The notes beneath the pieces were generated by a model. That model saw only the letters and a list, made by a program, of their open reading frames with translations, did no database searches and had not been told where the DNA came from. The position numbers were made by a program, and so were the translations under genes. This document shows, piece by piece, positions 63,396-64,000 of a DNA stretch of 64,000 bases. The DNA is from Anarhynchus alexandrinus (lineage: Eukaryota; Chordata; Aves; Charadriiformes; Charadriidae), in contig VUYV01000020.1 of the NCBI GenBank assembly GCA_008711295.1, positions 1,956,255 to 2,020,254 of the forward strand, read 5' to 3'. Position 1 is the first letter of the stretch, and each line of letters starts with the position of its first letter.

Positions 63396-64000
63396 GAGGG
63401 ACACTGAATCCACCCACCTCTGCGACCACCTTCCTGCAGAGAGTCACGCTGCACCTGGAGCTTTCCCTCTTTCTCAGACCTAATCAACCACCCCGCTTTG
63501 CAATGCAGGCGATGCCCTCCCATACGCCTGCTCTAATTATAATTCAGCCTCTTCTGCATGTAAACTAGGCAAAGAAACCAGCGTCCTTCCCCATCCCTGT
63601 TCACAGGCTCCCTGGACTCACAGTGCTGGGTTGCATGGGAGCAAGAGGACAGGGACTTTGGCTGCTGATCTGCTGCTTAAACCCCTCAAGAACCTGCCTG
63701 CCTCCTTCCCTCATCCTTCCCCTCCTGAGCAAGTGGCTGTAAGGGTTGAACCCTTGAAAGGGTTTCCCAGAAAAGGGAAAAAATACACAGTGTTTATGGA
63801 ACACGTGGGGTTGAATAAGCATTTCATTAAGGAAATCCACATGTAGCATTCTTTGCTCAACAGCCACTCTCAGTAACTGCCTGTCCACGGGTGGAATTGC
63901 CCTGCGGCACCGTTAGTTACAGACCCTACACGGCAAAGCACCCAGGGAAGGTCTTGGGCCTTGAAGTCACTGCTTTAGTCAGCATTTTATCCCATCTGTT

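Larger units (their letters stand above)
58780..64000 (-). other. MDGA1: MDGA1 intron upstream of exon A (partial, phase 1)
   Basis: Intron sequence with a pyrimidine-rich acceptor tract next to exon A. It holds a TA/CA/GATA-type simple repeat at about 60,700-60,795 and a short (AC)n at 63,375-63,395. The stretch 62,190-62,240 and the stretch 62,860-63,000 are AT-rich with homeodomain-like TTAATT/ATTAAA cores but are otherwise unremarkable. No exon, RNA gene or transposon could be recognised. Confidence 0.8.

Noticed and set aside
58780..64000. Search for the MDGA1 signal peptide exon
   Set aside because: No minus-strand hydrophobic start followed by a phase-1 donor was found; the exon must lie beyond the window.
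1..64000. CRISPR arrays, operons, tRNA or rRNA genes, endogenous retroviral genes
   Set aside because: No regularly spaced repeats, cloverleaf-like A/B boxes, rRNA cores or retroviral gene patterns were seen. The vertebrate intron context makes the prokaryotic systems implausible.

Overview
The window is vertebrate nuclear DNA, almost certainly from a bird. Two CR1 LINE fragments (21,631-21,748 and 50,505-50,832) carry the avian CR1 3' end, with its degenerate 8-bp ATTCTATG-type repeats. The coding signal consists of short exons with canonical GT-AG boundaries separated by kilobase introns. There is no bacterial-type gene organisation, and the species cannot be named from this sequence.

Only one gene can be supported: MDGA1 (MAM domain-containing GPI anchor protein 1), running on the minus strand, so transcription goes from high to low coordinates. 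Nine consecutive internal coding exons are present, named A to I in transcript order: 58,640-58,779; 55,678-55,852; 51,088-51,284; 47,803-47,935; 42,234-42,503; 41,508-41,837; 37,940-38,233; 13,613-13,882; 10,098-10,249. They total 1,961 nt and join in a single open frame of 653 full codons. They encode all six Ig-like domains (Ig1 and Ig2 on two exons each, Ig3 to Ig6 on one exon each) and the first half of the fibronectin III domain. The signal peptide exon lies beyond position 64,000. The rest of FNIII, the MAM domain and the GPI-attachment signal lie below position 1.

Everything else is intron. The largest, between the Ig5 and Ig6 exons, spans 13,883-37,939 (24 kb). It holds a young CR1 fragment, an old CR1 fragment (about 26,160-26,880), an imperfect inverted repeat (23,282-23,693), a 30-bp direct duplication flanking a palindrome (34,181-34,278), and two stretches with unusually well kept CpGs (31,590-32,050 and 35,455-35,700). 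A similar CpG-keeping stretch lies at 5,716-6,320 in the 3'-most intron. Several old SINE-like relics and simple repeats are scattered through the introns.

The strongest gene-level observation is that each of the six Ig domains is encoded by a phase 1-1 cassette whose length is a multiple of three, so any domain could in principle be skipped without a frameshift. I found no second protein-coding gene, RNA gene, CRISPR array, viral element or undescribed multi-gene system. The long open frames outside the MDGA1 exons look like chance.
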